Positions 33,619 to 42,378 of a DNA stretch of 64,000 nucleotides are shown piece by piece. This DNA comes from DAOSWM01 sp035380045 (GTDB taxonomy: Bacteria > Bacteroidota > Bacteroidia > Bacteroidales > Tenuifilaceae), in the NCBI GenBank assembly GCA_035380045.1, contig DAOSWM010000001.1, positions 71,764 through 135,763 of the forward strand. Direction: 5' to 3'. Position 1 is the stretch's first letter, and each line of letters begins with the position of its first letter. Under the pieces are notes generated by a model. That model had not been told where the DNA came from. It saw only the letters and a list, made by a program, of their open reading frames with translations, and made no database searches. The position numbers were made by a program, and so were the translations under genes.

Positions 33619-34644
33619 ATGAGTGAATCATTTGAAAGCAAGGTTAACACCATAAGAAGTATTCTTGCCAACAATAGTGGGCAAATTGTAATAACCTCAC
33701 ATCATAACCCCGATGGCGATGCCATTGGCTCCATGCTTGGTTTGTTTCACGTGCTGAAGTGCATGGGCTACGAAGCTACAATGATTTCTCCAAATGGTTT
33801 TCCCGATTTTTTGGCCTGGATAGAGGGGAGCACTTTAATTCAAAACTTTTCGAGGTCGAAAAAAAAGTTAAGTAGAACAATTCAAGATGCTGGCATCATA
33901 TTTTCACTGGATTATAATGGTTTTGCCCGTCTGGAGGATATGGAAGAGGCAGTGGCTCAATCTTCTGCAAAAAAGATTATGATAGACCATCACCCGAACC
34001 CGGAGAATACTTTCGATGTAATTGTTTCCGACGTGAACGTGAGTTCTACGGCTGAACTGGTTTATGAAGTTTTTAGTTTGATATGTGAGAGTGAAATTAT
34101 TAGTATTCATGCTGCCACAAGCATTTATGTAGGAATTATGACCGATACGGGTTCGTTTAGCTACGGATGCTCACGCCCGCGTACCTTCGAAATTGCAGCC
34201 CAACTCATCGCAAAAGGAGTAGATATTGAAAAGGCACAGCAACAGGTTTATAATAACTTTTCGGAGAGCAGAATGCGCTTATTGGGATTCTCTTTAAGCT
34301 CTAAAATGAAAGTATTCCCAGAACTTCGTTCAGCATACATATCATTAACCCGTAACGAGTTAAAACAATTTAACTATGCGATTGGAGATACCGAAGGTTT
34401 AGTGAATTACCCATTATCGATTAAAAACATAGTTTTTTCAGTGCTCTTTGTTGAAAACGAAGGATTTGTGAAAGTATCATTACGTTCTAGAGGAAATTTT
34501 CCTGTTAATCAGATTTCACAGAAGCACTATCAGGGAGGGGGGCATAAAAATGCTGCAGGAGGAAAATCGTTTTCTTCACTTCAGGAAACTGAAAAAAACT
34601 TTCTGAAAGTTCTTGAAGAATATAAAAACGAGCTTACACAATGA
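33619..34644 (+). CDS. nrnA: DHH-DHHA1 phosphoesterase, NrnA-like
   Basis: A 341-residue bimetal phosphoesterase of the NrnA (oligoribonuclease/pAp phosphatase) type. The DHH motifs are ITSHHNPDGDAIGS, the inner Asp in SLDYNG, MIDHHPN and MTDTGSFSY; the DHHA1 substrate loop is YQGGGHKNAAGG. Such enzymes degrade nanoRNA and pAp, and several also hydrolyse pApA from c-di-AMP breakdown. The ATG at 33619 (MSESFESK) is chosen over an upstream TTG. Its stop overlaps the next gene by 4 bases; a c-di-AMP synthase gene lies 3.5 kb downstream. Confidence 0.92.
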   Translation: MSESFESKVNTIRSILANNSGQIVITSHHNPDGDAIGSMLGLFHVLKCMGYEATMISPNGFPDFLAWIEGSTLIQNFSRSKKKLSRTIQDAGIIFSLDYNGFARLEDMEEAVAQSSAKKIMIDHHPNPENTFDVIVSDVNVSSTAELVYEVFSLICESEIISIHAATSIYVGIMTDTGSFSYGCSRPRTFEIAAQLIAKGVDIEKAQQQVYNNFSESRMRLLGFSLSSKMKVFPELRSAYISLTRNELKQFNYAIGDTEGLVNYPLSIKNIVFSVLFVENEGFVKVSLRSRGNFPVNQISQKHYQGGGHKNAAGGKSFSSLQETEKNFLKVLEEYKNELTQ

Positions 34645-35177
34645 TTTTTATTAGAAGCGCACTGTTAATTTTAGCTATAATTTCAGCTGTTTCTGGTTGT
34701 AGAAATCAGGCTGAAACAGAGAAGCGTATCCCTGCCGCTGAGGTGAAAAAAACGTTAAGGGAAGTAAACAAAGCGTTGGTTGATAAGGATAAAGAACAAA
34801 TTGAGGCTTACATTGAAAGACACAACCTCGATGGGATGAGGAGCAACGGGGCAGGTTTGTACTACCTCGTTTGGGGCGATTCAACCGGTAAAAAAGTTGA
34901 AGAAGGCAGCATAGTAATTCTAAATTATAAAGTAAAATTACTCGATGGTACATTGTGCTACTCATCTGACGGTCAAGACGCTAAAGAGTTTGTTGTTGGG
35001 CAGGGAGGAGTGGAGGCAGGATTAGATATGGGAGTCAGGCTTCTAAGGAAAGGACAACGCGGAAAGTTTATACTTCCACCACATTTGGCGCACGGTTTAA
35101 TAGGCGATAGTAATAAAATTCCTCCCCGTGCAATTATTGTTTACGATGTTCATTTGTTAAACGTGATTGATAAATAG
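34641..35177 (+). CDS. GldI-like FKBP-type peptidyl-prolyl isomerase lipoprotein
   Basis: A 178-residue lipoprotein: hydrophobic ALLILAIISAV, lipobox ending at Cys20, then a linker and one FKBP domain (about 75-178) with VEEGSIVILNYKVKLLDG, GLDMGVRLLRKGQRGKFILP and NKIPPRAIIVYDVHLLNV. Placement directly after an nrnA-like gene is the arrangement known for gldI in gliding Flavobacteria. Canonical FKBP has Phe-Asp after the glycine of the beta hairpin; here the residues are Leu-Cys, so activity may be reduced. It probably helps folding of periplasmic or surface proteins. No gliding genes are visible nearby. Confidence 0.87.
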   Translation: MIFIRSALLILAIISAVSGCRNQAETEKRIPAAEVKKTLREVNKALVDKDKEQIEAYIERHNLDGMRSNGAGLYYLVWGDSTGKKVEEGSIVILNYKVKLLDGTLCYSSDGQDAKEFVVGQGGVEAGLDMGVRLLRKGQRGKFILPPHLAHGLIGDSNKIPPRAIIVYDVHLLNVIDK

Positions 35178-35229
35178 TTCTTTTTAGCTACTTTTACACC
35201 CAAATTACTAAACAACCAAATTTAATTAA

Positions 35230-36111
35230 ATGAGGTTTCGGCAGGTAATAGCAATTATTATTGCGGTTGTGCTGGTAGGCTGCACAAACTCATCGAAGGA
35301 ATTTAAAGGGTATTCGGTTACCAAAACCGGTATCCATTACAAGCTTATTTCTCTAGGTGATGGGTATGCAAAAGCAAAACCTACTGACTATATAACTGTG
35401 AATATCGCATACAGAACCACCCTCGATTCACTTTTTTTTCAGGGTTATAGAAGGTTCCAGTTAACTGATTCTCAGTTTGAAGGGTCAATCGATGAATGCT
35501 TTGCTATGTTATCGCAGGGCGATAGCGCTTCATTCTACATTAGCGCTAGCAATTTTTTTGCTAAAACCATTGAGGCCGATTTGCCTGGGTTCTTTAAGGA
35601 GACTGATTACCTTAGAGTTGATATGCGTTTGCTTGAGATACAAACCGAGAAACAGTACCAGAATGAGAAGGAGGCTTTTTTGCATTGGATTGACGATTTT
35701 GGTGAGTACGAGAAAATTTTATTGAAGCAGTATATTGAGGAGGAGAAACTTGATTTTGAACCCACAGAATCAGGTTTATACTACATACCCGTACAAACAG
35801 GGTACGGTAATAAAATTCAGCAAGGCGATACCATAACCGTGCACTACGAGGGGCGATTCTTTAACGGTAAAATTTTTGATTCTACACGAAAAAGGAACGA
35901 ACCATTCGTTTTTGTACTTGGCCAAAAATGGCAGGTTGTTGAGGGCCTTGAGGAGGCTATCGGAATGATGTATCCCGGTGAAAGAGCTCTTTTCATTATT
36001 CCTTCACGCTTAGGTTTTGGCGAGGGGGGGAGCTCTACTGGTATCGTTCCTCCATTCACCTCTGTGCTTTTCGATGTGGAAGTTGTTGACGTTAAACTTG
36101 GGCGGAGATGA
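35230..36111 (+). CDS. Two-domain FKBP-type lipoprotein (second of four)
   Basis: A 293-residue lipoprotein (AIIIAVVLVGC, lipobox Cys at about 18). The N-terminal FKBP-like domain (about 35-150) is degenerate, with little of the active-site pattern. The C-terminal domain (about 175-290) is nearly canonical: VHYEGRFFNGKIFDS carries the Phe-Asp pair, followed by FVLGQKWQVVEGLEEAIGMM, LGFGEGG and IVPPFTSVLFDVEVV. So only the second domain is expected to isomerise prolines. It follows the GldI-like gene by 52 bases and overlaps the next gene by 4. Confidence 0.87.
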   Translation: MRFRQVIAIIIAVVLVGCTNSSKEFKGYSVTKTGIHYKLISLGDGYAKAKPTDYITVNIAYRTTLDSLFFQGYRRFQLTDSQFEGSIDECFAMLSQGDSASFYISASNFFAKTIEADLPGFFKETDYLRVDMRLLEIQTEKQYQNEKEAFLHWIDDFGEYEKILLKQYIEEEKLDFEPTESGLYYIPVQTGYGNKIQQGDTITVHYEGRFFNGKIFDSTRKRNEPFVFVLGQKWQVVEGLEEAIGMMYPGERALFIIPSRLGFGEGGSSTGIVPPFTSVLFDVEVVDVKLGRR

Positions 36112-37019
36112 TGCATTGGGTCTCTAGGTTTTTCCTGCTTGTTATTGCTTCTTGCCTTTTCGTGCAATGTGATAAAGATCTTGAAGAGGAGATGCTTGTC
36201 GCAGAAAACAAGAGGATAGAAAGCTTCCTTTCCAGTTATGACTATAATTTTGAGAATGGTGTATTCCACGCAATTATTTCCCCTGGGTATAGCTATAAAA
36301 TAGTTACAGGTGATACGGTTGCCTTCTGGTACAAAGGTTACACTCTCGATAACATCATTTTTGAAACAAATATTAAGTCAGAGGCAATAGCTGCTGGGCT
36401 TGATACAACAACTCGAAGTTTCGATTCGATTGTTTTCGTTGCAGGTTCGGGTGAGCTAATTGATGGGTTAAATCGTGGAATGTATCTCTGCTGTGAGTAC
36501 GAGAAATCAAAAATTGTTTTTTCATCAATCTATGGTTTTGGCAGCCAGAATATTGGCCCTATTAGCCAATGGTCACCATTAGGCTATGATGTGGAAATAG
36601 TATACGTTACCAATAGTAAAATTAGAAACGAAAGAGCAATTATTCAGCAGCTGGTTAATAATGCAGGCTACAGGTTAACAATGCATAGCACTGGCTTATG
36701 GTATAGCATAGCATCATTTTCAGCATCGGGAACAAATGCTGAGGTGGGTGATACGGTTTATGGTTCGTATACCGGGTTAACACCTGATGGAAATATTTTT
36801 ATTGAAACACAATATCCCAACCAACAAGTTGTTATTGGTGATGAAGGGATGCCATATGGCTTATCCGTTGGATTTTCGCTTTTAAGGCCAGGTGAGAGAG
36901 CTAGCCTGATAGTTCCTTCTCCTATTGGATATGGTGTTGATGGCAATAGTGAATACATGGTTGAACCGTATACACCTTTGCTTTATGAAATTCGATTAGA
37001 TAGTTTAAAAACAAAGTAG
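36108..37019 (+). CDS. Two-domain FKBP-like lipoprotein (third of four)
   Basis: A 303-residue protein with lipoprotein signal (FFLLVIASCLFVQC, modified Cys at 22) and two FKBP-like domains, about 45-170 and 190-303. Both have lost the catalytic Asp of the Phe-Asp pair (IIFETN in the first, NIFIETQ in the second), though the second keeps IGYGVDG and the PLLYEIRL strand. The first domain carries an insertion of about 20 residues between strands, also found in the fourth protein. It may act as a chaperone or binding protein rather than an isomerase. Start codon overlaps the stop of the previous gene. Confidence 0.8.
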   Translation: MMHWVSRFFLLVIASCLFVQCDKDLEEEMLVAENKRIESFLSSYDYNFENGVFHAIISPGYSYKIVTGDTVAFWYKGYTLDNIIFETNIKSEAIAAGLDTTTRSFDSIVFVAGSGELIDGLNRGMYLCCEYEKSKIVFSSIYGFGSQNIGPISQWSPLGYDVEIVYVTNSKIRNERAIIQQLVNNAGYRLTMHSTGLWYSIASFSASGTNAEVGDTVYGSYTGLTPDGNIFIETQYPNQQVVIGDEGMPYGLSVGFSLLRPGERASLIVPSPIGYGVDGNSEYMVEPYTPLLYEIRLDSLKTK

Positions 37020-37027
37020 GTAGTTTT

Positions 37028-38020
37028 ATGAAAAGAATTTTTTGGATTTTTGCAGGAATGTTCGCAATGCTTTCATTCATGTCGTGTGAGGAGGAGGTTA
37101 ATGATGGTGAAAAGGATGAGTTGATTCGCCTTCAGGCATATATGAGTATTCATTACCCAGATCTGGAGCCTAGTTCAACGGGTTTATACTCAATTATATA
37201 CGAACAGGGCGAGGGTGTGTCACCCCAGGAAAATGACTATATTATTTATAACTATACCGCATCGAACCTCGATGGAGAAGTTTTTGAAACGAGTATATAT
37301 AATGTTGCATACCTTAATAATATTTATTCGGCTTCCTCAAGGTATGTTCCTGACTATAAACCGTTCAATGAAATAACGTTTATTGCAGGATTGTACGAGG
37401 GTATTTCCCAACTTAAACCTTTCGCCAGAGCCCGATTTATAATACCTTCGAGTTTAGCATGGGGAAGTGGGTATCATAACGGTCAAGGCCCTTACGCATC
37501 GGTAATTATTGATATAGAACTTGAAGAAATTGTAACGGATACTGAGGCAAAGGAAACTGAAATAATTGAAGAATTCCTTGCAGATTATTTCCCTTTTGGT
37601 TGTCCCGATTCGGTTATGCGCGATAGCGTTTACTACCTCGAAGTTAACGAGGGGCTTGGAGAATACTTTGTAAAGGATGATATTGTTGATGTGAACTACG
37701 TTGGCCGTTATATCGATGGGAAGGTGTTTGATACTAACATTGAATCTGTTGCGAAAGAAAACGGAATTTACAAGTCAGGAACCTCCTACCTCCCCAAGGA
37801 GATGATTGTTGAAAGTGACGAAATAATTGAAGGTTTCTCTTTGGTGTTGAAACGGTTGCGCAGGGAAGGGTCGGCAACTGTTATTATTCGAAGTAATAGA
37901 GCGTACGGTGCTGCGGGTACCGGTAATATTCACCCCTATGAACCTCTTATATTCGAGATTACTGTTGTAACAGAGTATGATGAGGATGAAGATGGCGATA
38001 ACAACGATGTAGATGAGTAG
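37028..38020 (+). CDS. Two-domain FKBP-like lipoprotein (fourth of four)
   Basis: A 330-residue protein with lipoprotein signal (FWIFAGMFAMLSFMSC, modified Cys at 20) followed by an acidic linker. Domain 1 (about 60-165) has EVFETS in place of Phe-Asp; domain 2 (about 200-320) retains KVFDTN and a YGAAG loop, so the second is the better candidate for activity. Both contain the phylum-type insertion with Tyr-Leu-Pro or Tyr-Val-Pro before the next strand. The C-terminus is a highly acidic tail (YDEDEDGDNNDVDE). It lies 8 bases after the previous gene and ends the operon. Confidence 0.82.
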   Translation: MKRIFWIFAGMFAMLSFMSCEEEVNDGEKDELIRLQAYMSIHYPDLEPSSTGLYSIIYEQGEGVSPQENDYIIYNYTASNLDGEVFETSIYNVAYLNNIYSASSRYVPDYKPFNEITFIAGLYEGISQLKPFARARFIIPSSLAWGSGYHNGQGPYASVIIDIELEEIVTDTEAKETEIIEEFLADYFPFGCPDSVMRDSVYYLEVNEGLGEYFVKDDIVDVNYVGRYIDGKVFDTNIESVAKENGIYKSGTSYLPKEMIVESDEIIEGFSLVLKRLRREGSATVIIRSNRAYGAAGTGNIHPYEPLIFEITVVTEYDEDEDGDNNDVDE

Positions 38021-38207
38021 TTGAATCCAGATTCTTTAGGGATGAACAGCTGCTTATAAAATGAAGGAAACAATAGAGTAGATTGCAACTGCCTGTGAGT
38101 GTACATGTGTAAGTTCTTTTAAGGTAGGCACATCCAATAAATAATTCTTTTCTGGCTAGTTGTGCGAATAAATATTGAATTTTTCTAACAAGTTATTGCT
38201 TAAAGAT

Positions 38208-39005
38208 TTACTCCTGTAACTTCTTCTCTAAAAGGTGTTGGAGCTCAATGCTCGAGATTCCAATTTTAATGTTTCCATCGGAAACAAGTGCAATTCTCCC
38301 GGTTTCTTCCGAAACAATAACAACAATGGCGTCGGTATTTTCTGATAACCCAATAGCTGCTTTGTGCCTAAGCCCATAGGAGGCAGGAAGATTTAACCTT
38401 TCGGTTAAAGGTAGTACACATCGGGCCGCAACAATTTTATCATTCTTAATTATTACTGCACCATCGTGTAGCGGACTGTTTTTAAAAAAAATGTTTTCGA
38501 GTAATCGGCTGGAAGTATCTGCATTTATTATGTCGCCAGTTTCTGCATATAGTTGAAGATCGGATCTGCGTGATAATACAATCAGTGCACCGGTCTTGGT
38601 TTCTGACATATTACGGCAAGCTTTTACAATTGCTTCCACGTTTATAGGAACTTCCATTCTCTTGTTTTTTGAAAAAAACAAATTTTCAATGGAGAAGCTA
38701 TTTCTAGATAAGTACTTTGTTCCAATAAGTAGTAGGAACTTTCTTATTTCCTGTTGGAATACAATGATTAGTGCAATTACACCTACACCAATAATTTGCC
38801 CCAAAATGCTACTTAGCAGCTCCATGTTAAAAGCTCTAACAATAATCCAAAAGAGGTATAGAATGAAAATCCCCATAAAAATATTAATGGCTACGGTTCC
38901 TCTAATTAGCATATAGATTTGGTATAGGAGGAATGCAACCAACAAAATGTCGATAACATCGAGTATTCGAACCGAAATATATGTTAGAATGAATGAAGTA
39001 AACAT
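38208..39005 (-). CDS. cdaA: Diadenylate cyclase CdaA
   Basis: A 265-residue membrane enzyme that makes c-di-AMP from two ATP. Three hydrophobic helices lie at about 15-34, 39-57 and 68-84. The DAC domain follows (about 118-250) with LHDGAVII holding the DGA motif (181-183). The second motif, usually RHR, reads RHK here (213-215, GLRHKAAIGLSE). Loss of the last Arg may lower activity or be tolerated. It lies 13 bases downstream of folP on the same strand, the usual Bacteroidota arrangement. Confidence 0.92.
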   Translation of the reverse strand: MFTSFILTYISVRILDVIDILLVAFLLYQIYMLIRGTVAINIFMGIFILYLFWIIVRAFNMELLSSILGQIIGVGVIALIIVFQQEIRKFLLLIGTKYLSRNSFSIENLFFSKNKRMEVPINVEAIVKACRNMSETKTGALIVLSRRSDLQLYAETGDIINADTSSRLLENIFFKNSPLHDGAVIIKNDKIVAARCVLPLTERLNLPASYGLRHKAAIGLSENTDAIVVIVSEETGRIALVSDGNIKIGISSIELQHLLEKKLQE

Positions 39006-39018
39006 TCGGTTTTGAGTT

Positions 39019-39936
39019 TTATTCTATGGTTTGTTGTTGCTGGGTTAGGCCAACCAGTTTTATTGCTTCACAAGCTTCATGCACATCATGAACTCTTAGA
39101 ACTGATGCACCTTTTAGAAGTGCTATTGTGTTGAGAGAGGTTGTTCCATTAAGCGCATCTTCAGGGGTGGTTTCAAGGCTTTTGTATACCATCGATTTTC
39201 TTGATAAACCAGCAACAATTGGGATGTCAAAAATGCTAAATGCTTCAAGGTTTTTAAGTAGAGCGAAGTTATGATCAGAATTTTTACCAAAACCAAAACC
39301 GGGATCAATTAATATATCGTTAATACCCAGTGATTTGAGTTTGTCGATTTTTTCTGTGAAGTACTTTATTATGTTTTTAACTACATTCTCGTACACTGGA
39401 TTATTCTGCATGGTTTGCGGCGTACCCCTCATGTGCATAATGATGTAGGGTACATTCAATTCGGCGATTGTTTCAAACATTGCAGGATCCATGTCTCCAG
39501 CTGAAATGTCGTTTATTATGTTAACGTTAAAGTTGCGAACAACCTGTTTCGCAACTTCTGCCCTAAATGTGTCAACAGAAATTACGGCTTCAGGTAAAAC
39601 TTTTCTTATTGTTTCTAAGGCTTTTGATAATCGTTTTATTTCTTCGTCCACAGAAACAGGTATTGAGCCGGGTCGGGTAGAACAGGCTCCAATATCAATA
39701 ATTGTTCCCCCTTGATTTATAATACTTTGAGCTCTTTGCTTAATGCGATATTTCATTCTAAATTGACTAGCACCATAGAACGAATCGGTAGTTACATTAA
39801 TAATTCCCATTACAACAGGCATGCTGAGGTCAAGTATAGTGCCATTGCATGTGAGAGAATGTTTGCACTTAAAAAATGAGGTTGCCATTCCCATAGTAAA
39901 CCAGTTTTTCTTTTCAAGGCTAAAAATACGAAACAT
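39019..39936 (-). CDS. folP: Dihydropteroate synthase
   Basis: A 305-residue folate enzyme joining pABA to the pterin pyrophosphate, target of sulfonamides. TIM-barrel motifs: VMGIINVTTDSFY, IIDIGACSTRPGSIPVS, INDISAGDMDP, IIMHMRGTPQTMQ, DPGFGFGKN and AGLSRKSMV. The usual DPSF loop Gly-Gly is shortened to YGASQ. The longest frame begins at 39936; ATGs at 39894 and 39888 (MATSFFKCKHSL) would remove an N-terminal piece that lacks family similarity and may be the true starts. It is followed by cdaA. Confidence 0.93.
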   Translation of the reverse strand: MFRIFSLEKKNWFTMGMATSFFKCKHSLTCNGTILDLSMPVVMGIINVTTDSFYGASQFRMKYRIKQRAQSIINQGGTIIDIGACSTRPGSIPVSVDEEIKRLSKALETIRKVLPEAVISVDTFRAEVAKQVVRNFNVNIINDISAGDMDPAMFETIAELNVPYIIMHMRGTPQTMQNNPVYENVVKNIIKYFTEKIDKLKSLGINDILIDPGFGFGKNSDHNFALLKNLEAFSIFDIPIVAGLSRKSMVYKSLETTPEDALNGTTSLNTIALLKGASVLRVHDVHEACEAIKLVGLTQQQQTIE

Positions 39937-40381
39937 TTATTTATATAGTCGAATTTACAATATAAAAAGTATCAACCTACGTGAGTTCCTTTACATTTGA
40001 GCGGTTAATGGCAGCACGCTTTATCTTGTCCTAACGCGTTTGGAAATAAGGAAAAAAAGTGACCGAGCACTGAATTTTTTGCTAAGGGCTGAACTTTAAA
40101 GTAGTACTTTTAAACGTGATAAACCTAATTCCTCCTCAAATAACCCTCATTATAAATTAAAAAAGTTGCAAATATTATTATTTATTGTATAGTGAATCAG
40201 TGGTTTAAGTTGTAGTGTATTTTGGCCTCCATCAAATTCACATTAAACAATGTTTAATTATATTATACAACACTCGTTTTTCATATAATTTTAAAAAGCA
40301 ATAATTATCTTTACATCCTGAAAAGCATGTTTATGTTTGATTTATGTGTAATGTATTGGAAATAAAATCTATAATTTATTT
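39937..40381. other. Intergenic region between folP and tmk
   Basis: 445 bases of AT-rich DNA with no reading frame I would support. It holds a perfect inverted repeat ATTAAACA-A-TGTTTAAT at 40242-40258 and a smaller one, AAAGTA-G-TACTTT, near 40100. A box TATGTTTG at 40332-40339 fits the -7 consensus and could drive tmk with a leader of about 35 bases, although no good -33 box accompanies it. Confidence 0.5.
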
Positions 40382-41068
40382 ATGAGTTTTATCGTAATCG
40401 AGGGATTAGACGGAGCTGGAAAGTCGACACAAATTGCAAACCTTGCAAATTTTTTTGAGGGGAAAGGAATAGAACATAAAACACTACATTTTCCAAGAAC
40501 CGATTCTCCATTTTTTGGTGAATTGGTGGCACGTTTTCTCAGGGGCGAGTTCGGAAAAATCGATCAGGTTGACCCATACATTGTTGCCATGCTTTATGCG
40601 GGAGACCGGCATGATGCAGCTTCACAGATAGATGAATGGCTTAAGGATGGTTACGCAGTGTTGCTCGACAGATATGTATACTCCAATATTGCTTTCCAGT
40701 GTGCCAAACTGAAGGATGATGTAGCAAAACAGAAACTTAGAGATTGGATATTTGAACTGGAGTACAATCATTTCAAAATTCCAAAACCCGATTTAAGTAT
40801 ATTCCTTGATGTTCCATTTAAGTTCACCGTAGAGAAACTCACCAAGCACCGCATGGGAATCGATAGGGAATATCTTAAGGGTAGCGTTGATATTCATGAG
40901 GAGAGTCTCGATTTTCAGGAAAAAGTTAGGCAGGTTTACCTTAACCAGGAGAATTATGATTCTCGTTTTGTAGTAGTTCCATGCACTAACAATAAAGGAG
41001 AGATGGGTGATGCGGTTACCATATCGAAACGAATAATTAACCTTATTAATGAACGTTTGAAAATATAG
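40382..41068 (+). CDS. tmk: Thymidylate kinase
   Basis: A 228-residue P-loop kinase that phosphorylates dTMP to dTDP. Walker A is EGLDGAGKSTQ; the DRY-type motif is in LLDRYVYSNIAFQ; a LID region follows at HRMGIDREYLKGS, and the dTMP-binding HFPRTDSPFFGELV is conserved. The protein is about 20 residues longer than E. coli Tmk and resembles the longer, eukaryote-like form frequent in Bacteroidota. A MauE/DoxX-like gene follows by 4 bases. Confidence 0.92.
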   Translation: MSFIVIEGLDGAGKSTQIANLANFFEGKGIEHKTLHFPRTDSPFFGELVARFLRGEFGKIDQVDPYIVAMLYAGDRHDAASQIDEWLKDGYAVLLDRYVYSNIAFQCAKLKDDVAKQKLRDWIFELEYNHFKIPKPDLSIFLDVPFKFTVEKLTKHRMGIDREYLKGSVDIHEESLDFQEKVRQVYLNQENYDSRFVVVPCTNNKGEMGDAVTISKRIINLINERLKI

Positions 41069-41072
41069 TAAA

Positions 41073-42338
41073 ATGCGAAATGTTTTTATGCAACAGCTAA
41101 TACGTGGCTCAAGGTACATTCTTGCTGTTCTTTTTATTTTTTCTGGTTTTGTGAAGGGGGTTGACCCACTTGGTTCAACCTACAAGTTTATTGATTACTT
41201 CATGGCTTTTAATATGCAATTTCTTGTTGTTGCTGCAAAGCCTCTTGCTTTTTTCCTTTGTGCTGCTGAATTGTACCTTGGTCTACTGCTTCTCTTTAAA
41301 GCTAAAGTTAGGTTTGCAATTTGGGGTGTATTCTTATTTATGCTGGGTTTTACCCCATTAACATTCGTTTTGGCCATTTTTAATCCTGTATCTGATTGCG
41401 GATGCTTTGGCGATGCATTGATTCTGAGTAACTGGAATACTTTTTTTAAAAATTTATTCTTTATGGCAACCGCCACTTTCTTACTTATTAAAAGAAGAGA
41501 GGTTGAATCAACTCACTCAATAAAACTCGACTGGCTTATTGCCATTGTGTCGGCCATTCTTTCGTTTGCTCCCTCATTCTATGGATATAATAATTTACCA
41601 TTAATTGATTTCCGCCCCTACTCAATAGGCACCAACATCCCCGATGCTATGTCCATTCCTTCCGATGCTCCGCTCGATGAGTATAAAACGTTACTTTTCT
41701 ACGAAAAGGATGGGAATGTGGTTGAGTTTACCGAGGAGAATTTCCCCTGGCAGGATACAACCTGGAAGTTTGTCGACAGCCAGTCGGTTTTAGTGAAAAA
41801 AGGGTATTCACCTCCAATTCACGATTTTGTTTTAACTACAGTGGATGGATGGAATCAAACCGACAGTATTCTTCAGTATCCTGGGTACTTTATGCTTGCG
41901 GTTTCCTATCGAATTGACAGAGCAAATGAAGATGCCATTGATAAGCTGAACCAGTTGTACTATATTGCGAAGGATCATGGAGTTGGATTTGTTTGTGTTA
42001 CGGCTTCACCTCAGCCCGAGATTGACGATTTTATTGGAAAAACGGGAGCTGCGTTCCCCTTCCTTCAAGCTGATGAGATTATGCTTAAAACGGTAGTTCG
42101 TGCGAATCCAGGGTTGGTTCTTTTAAAGGACGGAACCATTATAGGGAAATGGCATTTCAATAACTTCCCAGAACCCGATTTTTTTGAGGGAAATATTGAT
42201 GCCAAGCTAGCACAGCAACGAACCGATGTTCACGATAATTTGTGGGCACTTAATATAACCTTTGGGATTTTTATCCTATACTTACTCGGTAGGCTTGCCA
42301 ATCCTAAACGAAGAAGCCGAAAAGAAGAAAGCCGTTGA
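41073..42338 (+). CDS. MauE/DoxX-like membrane protein with thioredoxin-like C-terminal domain
   Basis: A 421-residue protein. Residues 1-150 hold four hydrophobic helices and the motif DCGCFG (108-113) between the third and fourth, typical of MauE/DoxX-type redox membrane proteins and of the BT_3928-like family of this phylum. A fifth helix lies at about 152-172. Residues about 240-380 look like a TlpA-type thioredoxin fold (IHDFVLTTVDGWNQ, FVCVTASPQPEIDDF), but no CxxC is present there. A last helix lies near 395-412. It may transfer electrons or metals; function is unknown. It is translated just after tmk. Confidence 0.82.
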   Translation: MRNVFMQQLIRGSRYILAVLFIFSGFVKGVDPLGSTYKFIDYFMAFNMQFLVVAAKPLAFFLCAAELYLGLLLLFKAKVRFAIWGVFLFMLGFTPLTFVLAIFNPVSDCGCFGDALILSNWNTFFKNLFFMATATFLLIKRREVESTHSIKLDWLIAIVSAILSFAPSFYGYNNLPLIDFRPYSIGTNIPDAMSIPSDAPLDEYKTLLFYEKDGNVVEFTEENFPWQDTTWKFVDSQSVLVKKGYSPPIHDFVLTTVDGWNQTDSILQYPGYFMLAVSYRIDRANEDAIDKLNQLYYIAKDHGVGFVCVTASPQPEIDDFIGKTGAAFPFLQADEIMLKTVVRANPGLVLLKDGTIIGKWHFNNFPEPDFFEGNIDAKLAQQRTDVHDNLWALNITFGIFILYLLGRLANPKRRSRKEESR

Positions 42339-42353
42339 TCTGGAATCAACGGC
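42331..42353 (-). terminator. Terminator after pckA, inside the end of the convergent gene
   Basis: GCCGTTGAT and ATCAACGGC form a perfect 9-bp stem with a 5-base loop. Read on the minus strand a T-rich tract follows, so it serves pckA. Its arm contains the last two codons and the stop of the MauE/DoxX-like gene. Confidence 0.75.
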
Positions 42354-42378
42354 TAATAGTTGAATGCCCAATTTATAA

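Noticed and set aside
38021..38207. Possible small gene or terminator between the FKBP operon and cdaA
   Set aside because: No frame with coding character and no clear hairpin plus T run were found.
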